Below are positions 34,727-45,809 of a stretch of 64,000 nucleotides of DNA, one piece after another; position 1 is the stretch's first letter; the number at the start of each line of letters is the position of its first letter. A program made the position numbers and the translations under genes. The stretch is from positions 105,312,829 to 105,376,828 of the forward strand of contig JARYHS010009186.1 of NCBI GenBank assembly GCA_031002005.1. Reading direction: 5' to 3'. This DNA comes from Vandiemenella viatica. Lineage: Eukaryota; Arthropoda; Insecta; Orthoptera; Morabidae. Under the pieces are notes generated by a model. It had not been told where the DNA came from, did no database searches, and worked only from the letters and a program-made list of their open reading frames with translations.

Positions 34727-35712
34727 AGGTGGGTTTAAACGGTTCACTTTTCGCAATCACTCAGGACGAATCACTCGCAGTGAAGGTGAATTCACTTTGT
34801 TCGTTTACATGTATCATCACAAATGAACCATTCAATTCACTTCAAGATGGCGACTAACAAACTAGTGCGTGTTGGAGTGGATTTAGTTCAGAAACCTTGC
34901 CTAAGAAATTAAAATTTTCATCGTGCAAAAAAGTTAATCGAAAAAAAAAACAGAAGTTGGTAGGCGAGAAATTGGAGCTTGCGGCGTGGTAGAATGGGTA
35001 TCGCAGGACAAAATGATACTTAAAAATCATCTTCGAATGTGTGAATCACAAATAATTGCTATCAAAAAGCTTACCGCTAATTACAAGACAGGACACTAAT
35101 GAGAAAATGTCTTCCGGTTAAACTGAAGCTAGAAACTACTATCAGGTTTCTTGCAACTAGTAACTGCTTTGAAAGACATTCACATAGAAGCACAATTTAT
35201 AGCACATCTTTCTGGTTTTAAAACTTTAGTTAATTCGCTGGTTCGTAAAGTTTTTTTGTACTTGTCTTTTATTATCAAAAATGGGATATTCAGTTCTTTA
35301 GTCATGTCCTCCGTAGCCCTATCACTTATGTTTTTATAACTTTCAAATTCTGTTTCTATAAACACTGGTTGTGATGGAAAGATTTAAAAAAGAAGAAATG
35401 TTTCTTCTTTCCATTTAAAAACAATTATGTGATGGAAAGATTTCAAAAAAAAAGAAATGTTTCTTTTTTCCATTTAAAAAATCAAACAATCAGAAACAAA
35501 CAATTGCGACCGATCCAGGAGGAGGTTTCACTTGGATATTTTGACTGTTTACGCGCCTCACTCTTGATGATTCATCCGAGTGAAACACCAAAAGTGAACG
35601 AAAAGTTGAACCCGAGCCAACTTCTTTCATCCGTCATCTTGGATGATCACTTTGGATGATTCTCCGTTTACACAGTTCACTTTCATTTCACTGCGAGTGA
35701 TTCATCTGTAGT
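34727..35712. mobile_element. Possible MITE with inverted TCACTCGCAGTGA arms
   Basis: The left part (34767-34812) contains 'GAATCACTCGCAGTGAA' and 'GTTTAC'. The right part (35661-35704) contains the same blocks inverted. A SINE-A begins directly after the right arm. Exact ends and target duplication could not be established. 'TTCACTT' motifs are repeated near both arms. Confidence 0.4.
35371..35485 (+). repeat. 58-bp tandem duplication, each unit a hairpin
   Basis: Two adjacent copies (35371-35428 and 35429-35485) start 'GTGATGGAAAGATTT'. Each folds on itself through 'GGAAAGA...AAAGAAATG' against 'TTTCTT...TTTCC'. It lies inside the inverted-arm element at 34727-35712. Confidence 0.75.
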
Positions 35713-35958
35713 ACCGAGCGTGGTGGTGTAACGGATAGCGTTCTGGCCTCGCATTCGGGAGGACGGCGGTTCGAATCCCCGTCCGGGCATCCAGATTTGG
35801 GTTTTCCATGGTTTCCCCAAATCACTCCAGGCGAATGCCGGGATGCTTCCTTCAAAAGGCCATGGCCGAATTCCTTCCCATTCCTTGCCCCCATCCTTTC
35901 CCGTCTCTAAAGACCACGTTGTTAAAAAGGGACGTTAAACTGTTACAAAAAAAAAAAA
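35713..35958 (+). repeat. SINE-A copy, type-2 tail
   Basis: Full length with a near-perfect head and body. The tail is 'CTCTAAAGACCACGTTG', then 'GGGACGTTAAAC' and a 12-base A run. It shares this tail type with 9753-9993. Confidence 0.9.
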
Positions 35959-36699
35959 CCAACAACCGCATCTCCGAATCCCAACAGCCTCCAATAATTC
36001 TTCCTTTTCGCACCTTCGGCTACATCCCATTAGAATATTCACGCTGCTGTTGTCCCACCATAACTGTTAACCACATGGCAAAGAACTGCGGAAAAATCCA
36101 CTCAACAAGCTGGCTAAAGGTCGGGCCACATTAGACCGCAACGCAACCGGGGCGCACCGCACCGTCACTCGGCCGTGTGACGGCTCGCCCCCCTCGCGTC
36201 CAGACTGGTCCGTAGCACGGCCGTGTGACGGACAGGTTCCTACTCGGTCTCCTTTAACGTATACACTTGACTGTTTCACGGAATTAATGTTAAAAAATTA
36301 CCTTAAAAGTGATTACGGTATCGTAGCTGCGGCTACCACCCGTACTTTATTATAGAGTACTGTACTTTATAATCTACGAAGGTAATAAAGTACGTTAAAA
36401 TACTTTTTTTGTGTGACTCCTGTTATCTCCTAATTGTTTGATCTCTTATGCACAAAAATAGTATTCCAAAACTGTTTTAACAAAATGGTCGTCACACTGT
36501 ATTGAAAGATTTTCGTGTAATTCTATATAATCACGATTAAATGTCAAGCGTCAGTCAATTCACATTTAACGTGTTTGTTTTGGTTGAGGTTCCTTTTCGA
36601 GTCACTCAATATTTTTTTTAACAAAAAAGAATAAGATTATTATACATTTTTATTTTAATGCAGACCGCAAAGATTCCGTAAAGTAATAAAAATTTCATG

Positions 36700-36965
36700 T
36701 GATCTAAAAACTCCAGTCGCAGAGTTACTTATCGGCTGCGCAGTACACCTCTATCGTTGTCACCTAATTTGAAAAGGAAAAATACAGATTAACGTGAAAT
36801 TCGTAACACGGAGCGTCCTAGCATTTTATTAACAAATCAAAGCTTTTCCAGAGGTGAATGTCAATTTTACGATCCATAAAAATTACAGCTGAGACAGGGA
36901 TTTGAACCAGGGACTTTCATTTCCCCAATTGTACGCCGTAACCTTCTGAGACAAGAGACAAATCT
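36700..36965 (-). repeat. SINE-B copy
   Basis: Minus-strand head with 'CAGAAGGTTACGGCG', B box 'GGTTCAAATCCCTG' and a body ending 'GTACTGCGCAGCCG'. Aligns with 3630-3925. It lies inside the Harbinger-like element. Confidence 0.7.
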
Positions 36966-37087
36966 GGTTATAATCAAAAATTATTATTCAAACATGATAA
37001 AATAAACGTACTTATAATTTATTTTTGCCATGCCAAAACACAAATGTACTTTATTATATGATTAAATACATATTTTCCATTACTTCT

Positions 37088-37235
37088 AGATTCATATTCT
37101 TGCGGCGAGTGATTTGGGTACGGAAGGTCCCCGGTTCAAAATCCGGATCTCGGATGTAATTTTTACAGTCCTTAAAATCGACTTTCACCACTGGCAAAGA
37201 TTTGATTTGTTAATGCGAACATGCAAGGGCTCTAA
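37088..37235 (+). repeat. SINE-B copy, 5' half
   Basis: B box 'GGTTCAAAATCCGG', followed by 'TGTAATTTTTACAG', 'TTTCACCACTGGCAAAG' and 'TTTGATTTGTTAATG', matching the 36700-36965 copy in inverted orientation. The 3' block with 'GCGCAGCCG' is absent. Confidence 0.65.
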
Positions 37236-37575
37236 CTACATTTTACGAATATCTGATGAACCTGAAGTGAGGCTGGAAAAAAAGGACACACTTCTAAAGC
37301 AATCAGTAACGTTTAAACAATATTTAGTCGTAAAGGACCGGAAATTTCCGAACTCTTTCTATACAGTTCTCCATATCGACCAGCCCGACAGCAGACCGAC
37401 ACTGGGCCGCACCGTCAAAATATAAACCAAATTTATCTGGGCCGACACACGGCCGTGTGTCGGCCGACACGCGGTGTCGTTTGATCTCACTTCAATCGAG
37501 TGAGCGACAACAATAAGAAAAGTGACGGTGCGGTGCGCCCCGGTTGCGTTGCGGTCTAGTGTGGCCCGACCTTAA

Positions 37576-38314
37576 ATCGTGTTATTGTCCTCCCAAAATT
37601 CTGCGTATTTGCCAAGTAACCTCGTCTCTTGGTCATTCTGTGAGCAGAGTTCAAGTGCCCGAAAGGAGTAGTAGGTCCGCAAATCCGTTGACAGCTCTGT
37701 GTGAACAACATCTATTGGCCAACCAGGTATTAGCAAGATGAGTTGCACCTCGCTGAGCGACTCAAGAAGGCAGGCTCCCTACAAGATTCAAGGACTCCCA
37801 TCTCTACCTTGTTTTAAAACTAAGTAAAGAAATGAGTGTGTTTTTCACAAGGTCTTTCAGCAGTATCTATCACTTTATTCATTCTGCCAGTTTATAAGAA
37901 AGAATTTCCTTTCAATAAAGTATACAAATCACAGCCAAATATAATTTTTACTCTGTAACGACGATGCAGAATGCAACGCTCGAATCACCCATGATCGTCA
38001 AGAATCTCAGTCGGTTGTAGTGTGTTAATCAGCAGCGAAAGAAAACTGAAACAATTACACCCCGAAACCCACATACATTGGCACAGTACTAGTGAAACAC
38101 GTATTCATTTCTAGCTCAAACTAAAGTAGTACTTCAATAATTAAATTCTGGGTTTCACGGAATGTTCACTTATAGAGATTTCAAAAATTTCCTCCGCCGA
38201 TTCTGGCGTAACATCACATTTTTATGAACGTGATAATGCTTCATTTCACGTAGTGTACCGCTACATTACGGGGACTAACCTTTGTGGTATACATTATTCT
38301 AATTAATTTATTTT
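37576..38314. other. No recognised gene
   Basis: Nothing recognised. The frame at 37544-37741 crosses the TIR boundary and is not meaningful. Confidence 0.4.
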
Positions 38315-38546
38315 ACCGAGAGTGGTGGGTGAGCGGTTAACGCTCTGGCCTCGCATTCGGGAGGACGGCGGTTCAAATCCCCTTCCGGGCATCCAGATTT
38401 GGGTTTTCCATGGTTTCCCCAAATCACTCCATGTGAATGCTGGGATGCTTCCTTCAAAAATCTATGGCAGAATTCCTTACCGTTCCTTGTCCCCAGTCCT
38501 TTCCCGCCTCTAATGACCTCGACGTAGACGAGGCGTAGAGCCGTAA
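38315..38546 (+). repeat. SINE-A copy
   Basis: Full length. The B box is slightly altered to 'GGTTCAAATCCCC', and the tail reads 'GACGTAGACGAGGCGTAGA'. An A-rich tail runs to about 38556. Confidence 0.9.
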
Positions 38547-38628
38547 GTAAAAAAAGTAAGTTATTTAGCTTCTTTCCCAAAACTGAGAACTGATAAGTAC
38601 TGCCACTTTCAACAAATAACTGGATTGA

Positions 38629-38881
38629 TTTTTTTTTTTTTTTTGTAGCTGTGGCATTACGCTTCGTCGACGGCTACGGTCATTAGAGGCGGGATGGGAC
38701 TGGGGACAAGGAACGGGAAGGAATTCGGCCATGGCATTTTGAAGGAAGCATCCCTACATTCGCCTTGAGTGATTTGGGGAAACCATGGAAAACCCAAATC
38801 TGGATGCCCGGACGGGGATTCGAACCCGCGTCCTCCCGAATGCAAGGCCAGAACGTTAACCGTTCACCCACCACGCTCGGT
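38629..38881 (-). repeat. SINE-A copy, inverted relative to its neighbour
   Basis: Full length on the minus strand, including the poly(A) (T run 38629-38644). With the plus-strand copy ending 80 bp away it makes a tail-to-tail inverted pair able to fold into a hairpin of about 230 bp. Confidence 0.9.
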
Positions 38882-38884
38882 TTG

Positions 38885-40034
38885 ACAATAATATGGAATC
38901 AAACATGGATGTTACTTTTGTTGAAGCAAAGGCGCTTGCGTGCTCTCCTGTTTTCAGATTGGTCGATATCAATTTCATAAACGCATCGTCATACGTGAAG
39001 AATAAATATGAGTTGCCTTTAAGTAACACCTAACGAAGAGCTTATTGGAATTTTTCCATTATGAACTTCCTTAATTAGCACCCGCATATTCACACAAAAA
39101 AATAAATACTACAAAAAATCTCCCTTTCTGGGCGTTATTTCTAAACATAATATTCTTCTCAAATTCAGCAACACTCCTAGTCGTATTTAAAATCTGAAAA
39201 ATGATAACAATGGTCTTTATTTTGTGACTTGCTCATTTTATATTCTCTCCCGTTTCCGCGAGCTTTAACTAAAACCATTCCGGTTAACATGCATTTTGCC
39301 GAGTCTACTTGTTTCCTGGACGCTACGAAACGCAAGAGTACTTGGGCGCCTGAGGTAGCCGAAAAGTATCATTCCGAGCGTAAAGTGTGCAATATTTTTA
39401 AAACTCCAGGTCTCCAAAAGTAAAACAAAGAGTGCCACTTGCTAGCAACTGCATGGCTTGCTGTGAGCAGGACAATTCTTTTTTCGAATTCCATGCGAGA
39501 CTTCTGAAAAAAGCCAAGCAGCTTTAAACTCGAAGGCACTTAATTACTTCACAGATGCGAAAGTAAAAGTTCAAAAAAAAAAAAGTTAAATATGAAACTG
39601 GACCTCGCTTCCGCCAAGAGCGCCTGAAGCATTCCTATTTTTGAATTACACAAACTTTCCTCTTTGTGAGTCTTTTGTCAATTTCTGCAAATTAAGGAAA
39701 AGAACAAAAATTTGAATATAGACAGAAACGTTGAGAAGATTGAGCACTTCCGGGAATAAAAAGTAAAGCATTTTTGCTAATTTTGATTCAATACACTCTC
39801 ATAACATAGGGGGTGGCAGCTGACGTACACAATACGATTAGAGAGGGCAGAGAGAAAAAAAATTCACCAGGCAATATCAGATAAGATCAAGGACTGATAA
39901 CACTTGTTACGAATTATTGTTTATAAAATTTCTATGTAAATTATCAACAGACTTCTAGACCTTGGTTTCACAGAATGTACCTTGTCATTCACAGCAAATG
40001 TACCTAGTTGTACTGAGGATATTGACTACTAAAT
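38885..40034. other. No recognised gene
   Basis: AT-rich, no motif found. Confidence 0.4.
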
Positions 40035-40620
40035 GTTACAAACACTGAAGGAAGATTTTGGACTAAATATAAACCAAAGCAAGACAAAAGCGATGAAATT
40101 TTTACAGTGGATTAAATATCAAAATAGTATCGGATGCAGAAGTAAATGAGTTCTGCTACTTAGGAAGTAAAATTACTACTGATGGCTGAAATAGGGATTG
40201 TGTTAAAAGCAGAATAGCACTAACTCAAAAGCTTTCATGAAAAAGGGAAATCGTTTAGTTTAAAATATTGATCTGAGACTCACAAAGAACTTTTTAAAAC
40301 TCTATGTGTGGAGCACAGCACTTTTTGATAGCAAAGCATGGACTTTAAGAATACCAGAAAAAAGGAAAATTTAAACACTTTAAATTTGGGATGCTGAAAC
40401 TCAAGTGAAGAGATTACAAAATAAAGTGTTTTGAAATGATAGGTCAGAGAAGAAGCTTGTGGAAGAGTCTTCCAGAGAAAAAAGTCAGGATGGTCACATT
40501 TTAAGACATGCGCGATTGGTTAATTTATTAGTAGAGGGAACGGTCCAAGGTAAAAACTGTAGAGGTAGACAAATATTAGAATACATGAATATCTCCACTT
40601 TATCATGCTAGTACAGAAAT
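40035..40620 (+). pseudogene. LINE 3' region remnant (RTE/BovB-like)
   Basis: Frameshifted and stop-ridden pieces read DFGLNINQSKTKAMKF, EVNEFCYLGSKITTDG, VKSRIAL and, near the end, EGTVQGKNCRGRQ. This is the LINE polyprotein region after the RT catalytic box ('K.EFCYLGSKIT.DG....EI..RIA.A...F') through to the C-terminus. The same family as 19125-19520, and more decayed. Confidence 0.7.
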
Positions 40621-40895
40621 AGAAACAGAATAGCCCCTAGTTTTCTTCCGCACCTATAATCTTTAAGTATTTTTGTGTATGACTGTGATGTGTGTGAGCA
40701 GTGTGTTGTAGCGATCGGAGTCATGGAGGAAATAAATATATGGAGACGACGCAAGAGACCTTCACCACGCATTGAAGTGACGCCGGGTGGAGGAGGAGTG
40801 GGCAGGCGTGGCTGCCATATTACCTATCCATATAGACACAGGGAATATGTACAAAAACCTCAAGGAGACTCTAGGATAAACGTGACGCCGCAATC

Positions 40896-41141
40896 TGGTG
40901 ATGGATTATTATGTAACTCGATGAGACAAATAAAAAATTAAGAACAAAATTTTTTGATATCCTGCTTAGTTTTCGAGATATTCTGTCTCAAATGTGAGAT
41001 GTTTCTGATTGAAATTCAGAAGAAAAAATTGCTCAAAGTCAAATTTGATGATGGATTCTTATGTAACACGACTAAACAAATCAAAAATAAAGAATAAAAA
41101 TTTTCGATATCTTGCTTAGTGTTCGGGTTGTACTGTCTCCA
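40896..41141 (+). repeat. Two ~95-bp direct repeats inside the P-like element
   Basis: 40896-40990 and 41046-41141 share 'GATGGATTATTATGTAAC', 'GACAAATAAAAAATTAAG' and 'GATATCCTGCTTAGT', offset by about 150 bp. They lie near the 3' end of the element and may be subterminal repeats. Confidence 0.6.
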
Positions 41142-41918
41142 AATTGAGGGGATTGGGTTGGGATGCGGCCAGGACGAAAAATTAATTCTGCCAAAGCCAC
41201 AATGAATTACATGGTGGACATACAGAATGGATATTCCAGTTTTATTACTACCACTTGTGGATAGGTTGAAATGCAGCCTAGATCAGAATAAAAATAATTA
41301 TCTTCTTACCATACATCATAAGCTTAATTGGGAATAGCTGGAAGTAGTTTACATCGCGTTACACGTTTCGTCACTAACATGGTTCTCATGAAATTATTAA
41401 CAATAATAGATAAATTCTTTGTCCCTTATGGAACAACAAAACCATTCTGGTACAGACTGTATTTAGACCTAACCACAATCTCCATTAAATTGACGCTACA
41501 GAATCAAACTATGTAGACACACCCACACACGCGTAATTGAGTAGCAAACTGTATTTGGAGTAACAACATCATTTGCTTCATCAAGATTCCTAGATTGCAT
41601 AGCATAATTTAACACATTTAATTTCATCATACACTGTCAGTATAAACTGCAACGTGACGAAATAAAGCACAGTACTAAATTCACTGAATAGCGATGTAAA
41701 TATCACCCCTTTAAATCTCATTTTCAACACTCGTTAAAAAGTGATGCTAGTCTATTAGGTGCAAAATAGCAAAGTATGCTGATTTTCTACACTACACCAA
41801 CAAAAATTTGAGAACTAAGTCATCCCATTGAGAGCTATGACTAAATATTTATAGACAGGCACCTAACTAGCCAATACCTACTGCACACTTCAAGAACAAT
41901 AATTACAATGCAACTTAC

Positions 41919-41989
41919 TTATAAAATGATATTCCAGGTACTTTACTATCTGGCCTATTTGTGCAACCGAATGCAGCACAAGAATCCAT
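41919..41989 (-). pseudogene. THAP-domain first exon of P-like transposase
   Basis: The minus-strand ATG at 41989 encodes MDSCAAFGCTNR followed by PGISFYK. This fits the start of the THAP C2CH zinc finger: C-x4-C, the 'GC.NR' motif, then 'ISF'. It ends at AA|GTAAGT, a consensus splice donor at 41918. THAP domains form the DNA-binding N-terminus of P-element transposase and THAP9. The second Cys-x2-His pair would be in the next exon, which I cannot identify. The exon itself shows no break. I call it a pseudogene because no catalytic region is present in the 1.4 kb element. Confidence 0.65.
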
Positions 41990-42178
41990 TATAAAAAACT
42001 TAGACACATTATGAAATGAAATAATCACAGCATCAAACACAATGTGAATGTAGCAATTGTACAGATACGTAATATCGCCACCGCCGCGCATGAGCAGTAT
42101 CAACCGAGAGTTTAGAAGCGGCGTCACAGAATAAGCGGTATTTCGTCTCCATATATTTCTTTCCTCCATGATCGGGGT

Positions 42179-43455
42179 AGCATTAGTCTAGTCTTTAAGA
42201 ATGCATAATAGTATTTTTGTACCGAACAGTTGTTAGCCAGTTGTGTGTAGTGAAGGTCGCTCGCAGAGCGTGCTAGGCAAAAGCTATGTGGTGTTAATTG
42301 GTATTGTTAGAATACGCAAGCTATATTAATTTACCAGTGTAATGCCGTGATTGAAGGAGAGAAATTATTAAGTCTAACGTGTCTGATTTTCTTTGGCGAT
42401 TTAACGGTAATACCTTCCACTTAATTCGGGGGTATGCTTCAGTTACTTTAGAAATTATAAAAACTTAACGAACTGAGTGCTTGCAAGTGTGAGAGATGGT
42501 AATAGGGTCAAACTATCCACAAAACGCCGTACCACCATCTAATGTGGTTGCATTGATAAATTAGAGCAGCAAGTTAATTACGTTAATTAGGTCCACAGTT
42601 TACGACGGGCTTATCAACGCACAAATAACGTTGGACAGTTCGCAAGCTCACATAAGAAACGAGATTAGGGTGTATTTCAGTTTGGAATAGCTACTGCTTT
42701 CCACCTTCAGACCTCGCCATGGAGTTATCGTAGCGCTTCCATCTGCATTGGGTAACAAAATAATTCACGACATCAAAATTCGATACAATGGTCATTAAGC
42801 TGTCGCTTAATAACCCTGGCTAACTTTTACGCAACTGAATGATTGAACGGCAATCCTTCGTTACAGCAATAAACTTTCACAGCTTAAAGACTGGGGAGCC
42901 GGAATACCAGTATGGCCTCGGGAGCTGACTGCTTACAAACAAACATTGCTCAGGATTCAGACTCAGCAGTGGTTCATGAACTGTTTACTTCATAGAACCA
43001 GTCTTCCATGTTGATAGGATAATATTTTGAAGACTGATCCCTACAGAATCCTCCATAGAAAAACTTAATGACTGAGACGTGTTTGTGGGATCACTACACA
43101 GTGGTAAACCTTGACATTTCAACTTCTCAATCGTATTATTTTAAAATATGTCGTAGCCAGGTGTGTTAAAACACCGCAATGGTGGACGCGAAGAGAATGC
43201 ACGTGGATTTGGACATGGATTCCGGTGCGCCGACCGTCTGATTAAACTTTTTATGTGGTTTTCCGCAGTCATCTAAGTGAATTTTGGGAAACTCCTCTCT
43301 TTCCAACCTAGAACCTAGACAATATAACACAAGCCACAGTACAACAAAACTTAAACTGTTCGCAGACACGACCACGCCAATATGATAGAGGTGGAGTGGT
43401 TACCTCTAAGCTTAGGGCTATTTACCATCGGCAAACTATCGATTCCAAAAATGGT
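42179..43455. other. No recognised gene
   Basis: Less AT-rich than average, with no coding match. It could be gene-proximal, but there is no direct support. Confidence 0.35.
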
Positions 43456-43596
43456 TATACCCTGGCGGCAATTAAAAGTGTAATACCCAGACAGGAGTGG
43501 TGCAATTTTAGGTAACTTTGTACCGAGCGTGGTGGGTGAGTGGTTAACGCTTTTGCCTCGCATTCTGGAGGACGCCGGTTCGAATCCCCGTCCGGG
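43456..43596 (+). repeat. 141-bp direct duplication, left copy
   Basis: This 141-bp segment (66 bp of flank plus the first 75 bp of a SINE-A) is repeated without visible mismatch at 50229-50369, on the other side of the Ty3 element. It ends at the first base before the 5' LTR. Confidence 0.9.
43522..43596 (+). repeat. SINE-A head, cut by the Ty3 element
   Basis: Contains only A box and B box ('GGTTCGAATCCCCG'), then stops at GTCCGGG where the LTR begins. The complete copy of this SINE is at 50295-50538. Confidence 0.88.
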
Positions 43597-43597
43597 A

Positions 43598-43916
43598 TGT
43601 AAGAATACACAGACTCTTAGTTTTTTAAAAAATAATTAATAATTAATATGTGTGTGTTGCTAAAGTGTTTTATATCGTGTTATTATTATGTCTTAAGTAT
43701 TGCATCAAAGTATTTCAAGCATCGTTATTACCAGATGAAAAGTACATTAAAATCTCTGGACAGTACAGGAGGAGGAAGATCTTTGTCGGAAATAGCAGAG
43801 AAAGAAGCAGAGATCGTGTGGAGTACGGAAGTTTGGATGTAATTGAGAATTGTGTTGTTAATGTAAAATAACAATAAAAGAAATGAAAGTTTAAAAATGA
43901 TAATAATAATTTTACA
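43598..43916 (+). repeat. 5' LTR of Ty3 element
   Basis: Starts TGTAAGAATACACAG and ends TTTTACA, 319 bp. An AATAAAAG at about 43872 is a possible polyadenylation signal. It matches the 3' LTR over its full length. Confidence 0.9.
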
Positions 43917-43918
43917 CG

Positions 43919-43932
43919 TGGCGACTGTGACC
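43919..43932 (+). other. Primer-binding site, tRNA-Arg-like
   Basis: TGGCGACTGTGACC follows the 5' LTR after two bases. It is complementary to a tRNA 3' end of the type ...CACGGTCG-CCA, as in insect tRNA-Arg, with one mismatch. Priming by tRNA-Arg is known from mdg1/412-type elements. Confidence 0.6.
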
Positions 43933-44326
43933 GCGACACAGAGCTAATTATTTAGCTCGTAATAAAAGAAGTCTGCAATCTTCGGAAAGGTAGGAGAAGA
44001 AAGAACCAGTTTTAGATATTGTGAATGGAAGACAAAGTTATTAATTTTGAGTAAAGTCTTGCAAGATAAATTTAAAAGAGAGAAATTGATTAAAAGTATA
44101 ATGTTAAAATATGAGATTTAATTACGCATACAGGTTCTTAAAGATAGTTTTAAAGATTTATGTACAGATAATGTGTGTGCTGTTGGTGTTTGGTTGATAA
44201 TACGGCGTTGTAAGTCAGAAAAATCTGCGTTAATTGATATTTCTCGTTTTTCGAAATCCACACCGGATTTTTTTTTCTCTCTCTGTGTATGATTTTTGTG
44301 AAGTGATGAAAATTTTGTAAATAACA

Positions 44327-45674
44327 ATGGATGGAAAAGATTCGGAATTAGTTGGGGAGCGGGTAGTTACCGAATTGGATGGTGATGATGATTCAACAAC
44401 TGGCATCGCGGGGAAAAACCCGTGGAATGACGACAGTAATTCTATAAAGGAAATGTTAGCAATGATTATGAGAGAACAAATAGAAACAAAACGCGAAATG
44501 CAGAAAATGAATCATAATCACCAACAAACGATAATAGAATGGAGAAAGGAAAGAGCTAATATTTCTCATGAAATTAACTCTCAGATAGACAAAGTACATG
44601 AGCATATTTCTCAACGTGAAGATTTAATGTTTAAGAAGGTACAAAAGTTAATACAGATAGAACAGCAGAACCGCGAGGAGTCGGTGAAGATAGCACTGGA
44701 CGAGCAGAGAGGGATGGATAAACAGTGAATTTACGAGTGACATTCAAGAAGCCAAACATGAAATTTCACTGGTACAAACTAATATTAAAGAATTGGAATC
44801 TGGAATGGTTAACTTGCAGGGAGAAGTGGAAAGCTATAAAGAGACGGCCGTATATCAATGGGTAGAGCTGAATCAGCGAGTCGACAAAATTCAGAACGGG
44901 AAAGGGCACGGTGTCGGCAACAATGTAGTACAGTCAGTACAAATGAAATTGCCTGAAGTGAGTTTTGTACCTGGCGGCGAGATACATCCCTATGTTTTTG
45001 TGGAAGTGTACAGAGACGCATTTCCAAGACAGTGGCCGGATGAAGAGAAGATAAAATACGTTAAGATGATGATGAAGAATGAGGCATTGGAGTGGACGTG
45101 TGAATTGGGTGGAGGTAACAGAAGTTACGAGGATTTTTTGCAAATTTTCCTGAGGAAATATTGGTCCGATGAAAGACAGCGGCGAGTGAAACAGGAATTT
45201 AGAAACAGTGCACCCTACAAAAGGCAGCAGGGCAGTTTGAGAGATTAATGTGAGAAGTTATTGAAGAATCTTAAGTATTTGTCGTTGCCCATGGAAGAGG
45301 ATGAGGTTATAGAAATATTGGAGCGGAAGATGCCGCGCCAAGTACAAGAAAAAATACTGTTGATGCAGTGGAAAAACATACATGAATTTCTAGAAGGAGT
45401 TGATAAAATCGATAGGTGGGATGCAATGAACGAGAAAGAACCAAACATGTTCAGGAACACCGAACCCGGAAAATTTCATACTGGGACAGGATACCAACAA
45501 CAGGCCAATAACACATACTTCGAGAAAAGAGGAAATAGAAGCCTATATGCAAAGCAAGGTTTGGCTGATACACGACCGGTGACCGAATCAGGAAATGAAA
45601 ATTCGCCTTCGCAATATGGTAACATCCAAGTAAATGGAAGTAGACGAGAAGGAACATATAATAAGGGAAATTAA
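44327..45674 (+). pseudogene. gag-like region of Ty3 element, broken
   Basis: The start MDGKDSELVGERVV opens a charged, coiled-coil-prone N-terminus (repeated E/K/Q, 44327-44728). A frameshift at about 44726-44760 moves the frame. The capsid-like segment then runs from about 44940 (MKLPEVSFVPGGEIHPYVFV, EKIKYVKMMMKNEALEWTCE, YEDFLQIFLRKYW), matching the retrotransposon gag pattern. A TAA at 45246-45248 breaks it again, and the frame continues to 45674. I see no zinc knuckle. Capsid assembly would not be possible from this copy. Confidence 0.8.
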
Positions 45675-45809
45675 GAGCGGCTTTTGAAGGGGTCCGTTCT
45701 CAAGCCGGGAAGATTAGAGGACCAGAAGCTATATGGAAACCAAACTGCATGCTAATGAAATTTAATAGAGATGAGGTAATTAAGCAAAGAAAAGTCGTTT
45801 TAGAAGAAG

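Larger units (their letters stand above)
36118..37572. mobile_element. PIF/Harbinger-like DNA transposon, 52-bp GC-rich TIRs
   Basis: The left end starts AGGTCGGGCCACA and runs through CCGCACCGTCACT at 36169. The right end (37521-37572) is the inverted copy with a single mismatch over about 52 bp. Direct TAA trinucleotides flank both ends (36115-36117 and 37573-37575). Three-base TWA duplications are typical of PIF/Harbinger. Inside each TIR lies CG-rich sequence with 'CGGCCGTGTG' palindromes. No transposase is visible. The interior holds two SINE-B copies in opposite orientation, so it is a non-autonomous or hollowed element. Confidence 0.75.
40722..42170 (-). mobile_element. P-element-like DNA transposon
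   Basis: Both ends start CATGGAGGAAA(T/G)AAATA and match for 28 bp with one mismatch. They are flanked by 'atcggagt' (40714-40721) and 'atcggggt' (42171-42178), an 8-bp target duplication with 7 of 8 bases equal. The 5' end is on the right: 181 bp inside it, on the minus strand, lies a THAP-type first exon. TIRs of about 30 bp, an 8-bp duplication, a CA-starting end and a THAP-coding first exon are the P-superfamily hallmarks. At 1449 bp the element is too short for a full transposase and is internally deleted or replaced. The middle carries a dispersed repeat (about 41220-41680). Confidence 0.75.

Noticed and set aside
43650..43871. 73-codon frame in the 5' LTR, repeated at 49960-50184
   Set aside because: It is within the LTR and conserved only because the two LTRs are copies of each other.
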